64,000 bases of DNA from Pseudomonadales bacterium (GTDB lineage Bacteria > Pseudomonadota > Gammaproteobacteria > Pseudomonadales > Pseudohongiellaceae): positions 27,084-91,083 of the forward strand of contig JAJDSZ010000129.1 of assembly GCA_022827425.1 (NCBI GenBank). The letters run 5' to 3'. The position numbers and the translations under genes are program-made. This document shows positions 63,255 to 64,000 of this stretch, piece by piece. How positions within the stretch are numbered: the stretch's first letter is position 1; the number at the start of each line of letters is the position of its first letter. Under the pieces are notes generated by a model, which did no database searches, was not told the origin of the DNA, and saw nothing but the letters and a program-made list of their open reading frames with translations.

Positions 63255-64000
63255 TCATGTGACCTTGATACCCCAGTCGATCATTTTCTCATGACGCCAG
63301 GATGACAGCCTGCCATCCGGATACGATGTCGGAATCTCGGCCTGGAATCTGGACCTCCTTCCCGCGGGGTCGTCTTCGGCAAAGAGGGCAACAACCCGGG
63401 CTTCTACGGAAAATCGCCTTGGCGCGCCGTCCCGGGTCGTCGGATCGTTGAAAGCCGTGTGAAAGGTGACCCGGCATGCCGGATCCTCGATGCGGGAATC
63501 GTACTGCCTGAAGATCAGCGCCTCGCCCGGCTCCATTCCGGGAAAGTAATGCCAGCACTGGGCCGTGTCATGAACGAGACGGTACTGCACCAGGCGGGTG
63601 GCCGGCTCGGTCAGGCGCCGCCCATCTGAGCTGATCATGTCGTCGGCGGAGACGGTCGCATGGTCGCACAGGGCAAGGGGCTTTGACTCGATCGCCCGCA
63701 GGGGATCCGTACTCCGCCAGACGTTGTAAACGCCGAAGTGACGGTCGTCCGGTATGGCAAGCACATCCTCGACATAGGGAGTCATGTCTGCGTGGGCCAT
63801 TTCCGCATAGGCGCCGGCGCCGCCGGGCAAAATCGGCTCACCGACACGAAACTCGTGCTGCATGGTCCGGGCGGAAAGGCATCCAGTCGCATTCATGACC
63901 AGTTCCGCGCAATGGTCGTAGAAGCGGGAAACAACGCTGTCGCGATCGCCGTAATCGATGTCGAGAGGCGCGTGCACAAGCTCGAATCCCATGCGCCTGA
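63255..64000 (-). CDS. CmcJ/NvfI (asaB-like) family oxygenase, 5' end outside window
   Basis: About 245 residues visible. FGVYNVWRSTDPLRAIESKP, LALCDHATVSADDMI, WHYFPGMEPGEALIFRQYDS and VTFHTAFNDPTT follow the signature run of the CmcJ/gibberellin-desaturase-like family, a 2-oxoglutarate/Fe-related group of oxidoreductases. An ATG at 63992 is in frame, but related proteins have 30-50 more residues before this point and the frame is open to the edge, so the true start probably lies beyond the window. Same strand as the RiPP precursor, 83 bp upstream. Confidence 0.75.
   Translation of the reverse strand, partial: RRMGFELVHAPLDIDYGDRDSVVSRFYDHCAELVMNATGCLSARTMQHEFRVGEPILPGGAGAYAEMAHADMTPYVEDVLAIPDDRHFGVYNVWRSTDPLRAIESKPLALCDHATVSADDMISSDGRRLTEPATRLVQYRLVHDTAQCWHYFPGMEPGEALIFRQYDSRIEDPACRVTFHTAFNDPTTRDGAPRRFSVEARVVALFAEDDPAGRRSRFQAEIPTSYPDGRLSSWRHEKMIDWGIKVT

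Overview
The window is 64 kb of a GC-rich chromosome that reads as a gammaproteobacterium. It carries one uninterrupted, one-directional S10-spc-alpha ribosomal protein block, from rpsJ at 29.6 kb down to rplQ at 15.1 kb. It also carries the Pseudomonas-type order hemA-prfA-prmC (minus strand) facing a TPR lipoprotein-lolB-ispE-tRNAGln-prs-rplY-pth-ychF run (plus strand). Together these argue for Gammaproteobacteria. The RiPP genes at the right edge recall clusters known from marine sponge microbiomes, so a marine or host-associated origin is plausible but unproven.

Layout. 0-13 kb is metabolic: an FMN alpha-hydroxyacid dehydrogenase with an MFS transporter, O-acetylhomoserine sulfhydrylase, a stand-alone molybdopterin dehydrogenase large subunit, glycerol kinase, a histidine phosphatase, lspA, a DapA-family lyase and a PQQ dehydrogenase. 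13.4-15.1 kb holds a DUF429 protein, a VapBC pair and a BCCT transporter remnant. 15.1-29.6 kb is the ribosomal block with secY and rpoA. 30-32 kb has rhlB and moeB. 32.3-34.4 kb is an insertion of an ankyrin protein and a novel membrane-anchored protein between moeB and prmC. 34.7-47.3 kb is the prfA/hemA and lolB/ispE/prs/pth/ychF housekeeping region plus an M28 peptidase. 47.3-52.4 kb has a nucleoside transporter, a divergent PurD-like ligase, a coiled-coil membrane protein and decayed transporter pieces.

52.6-59.9 kb is a clearly AT-richer, tightly packed plus-strand island: a DndC-like sulfurtransferase, a DUF262/DUF1524 nuclease, a minimal SNF2 helicase, two ParB-like proteins, a metallo-beta-lactamase nuclease and a Zn-ribbon membrane protein. 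It looks like a DNA modification or anti-phage system that matches no complete cluster I can name. 60.2-64 kb is a minus-strand RiPP cluster: a CmcJ-like oxygenase (cut by the window edge), a nitrile-hydratase-type leader peptide ending in Trp, a flavin-dependent tryptophan halogenase and an unrecognised protein. The probable product is a peptide halogenated on its C-terminal Trp.

Dispersed repeats are the other theme. A REP-like palindrome occurs seven times; one copy is translated into the C-terminus of ribosomal protein L15 and another supplies the lolB start codon. Two copies of a small element share core ends but sit between perfect 28-bp inverted arms whose sequence differs at each locus. 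Several transporter fragments (NhaC-, BCCT- and SSF-like) indicate ongoing gene decay.
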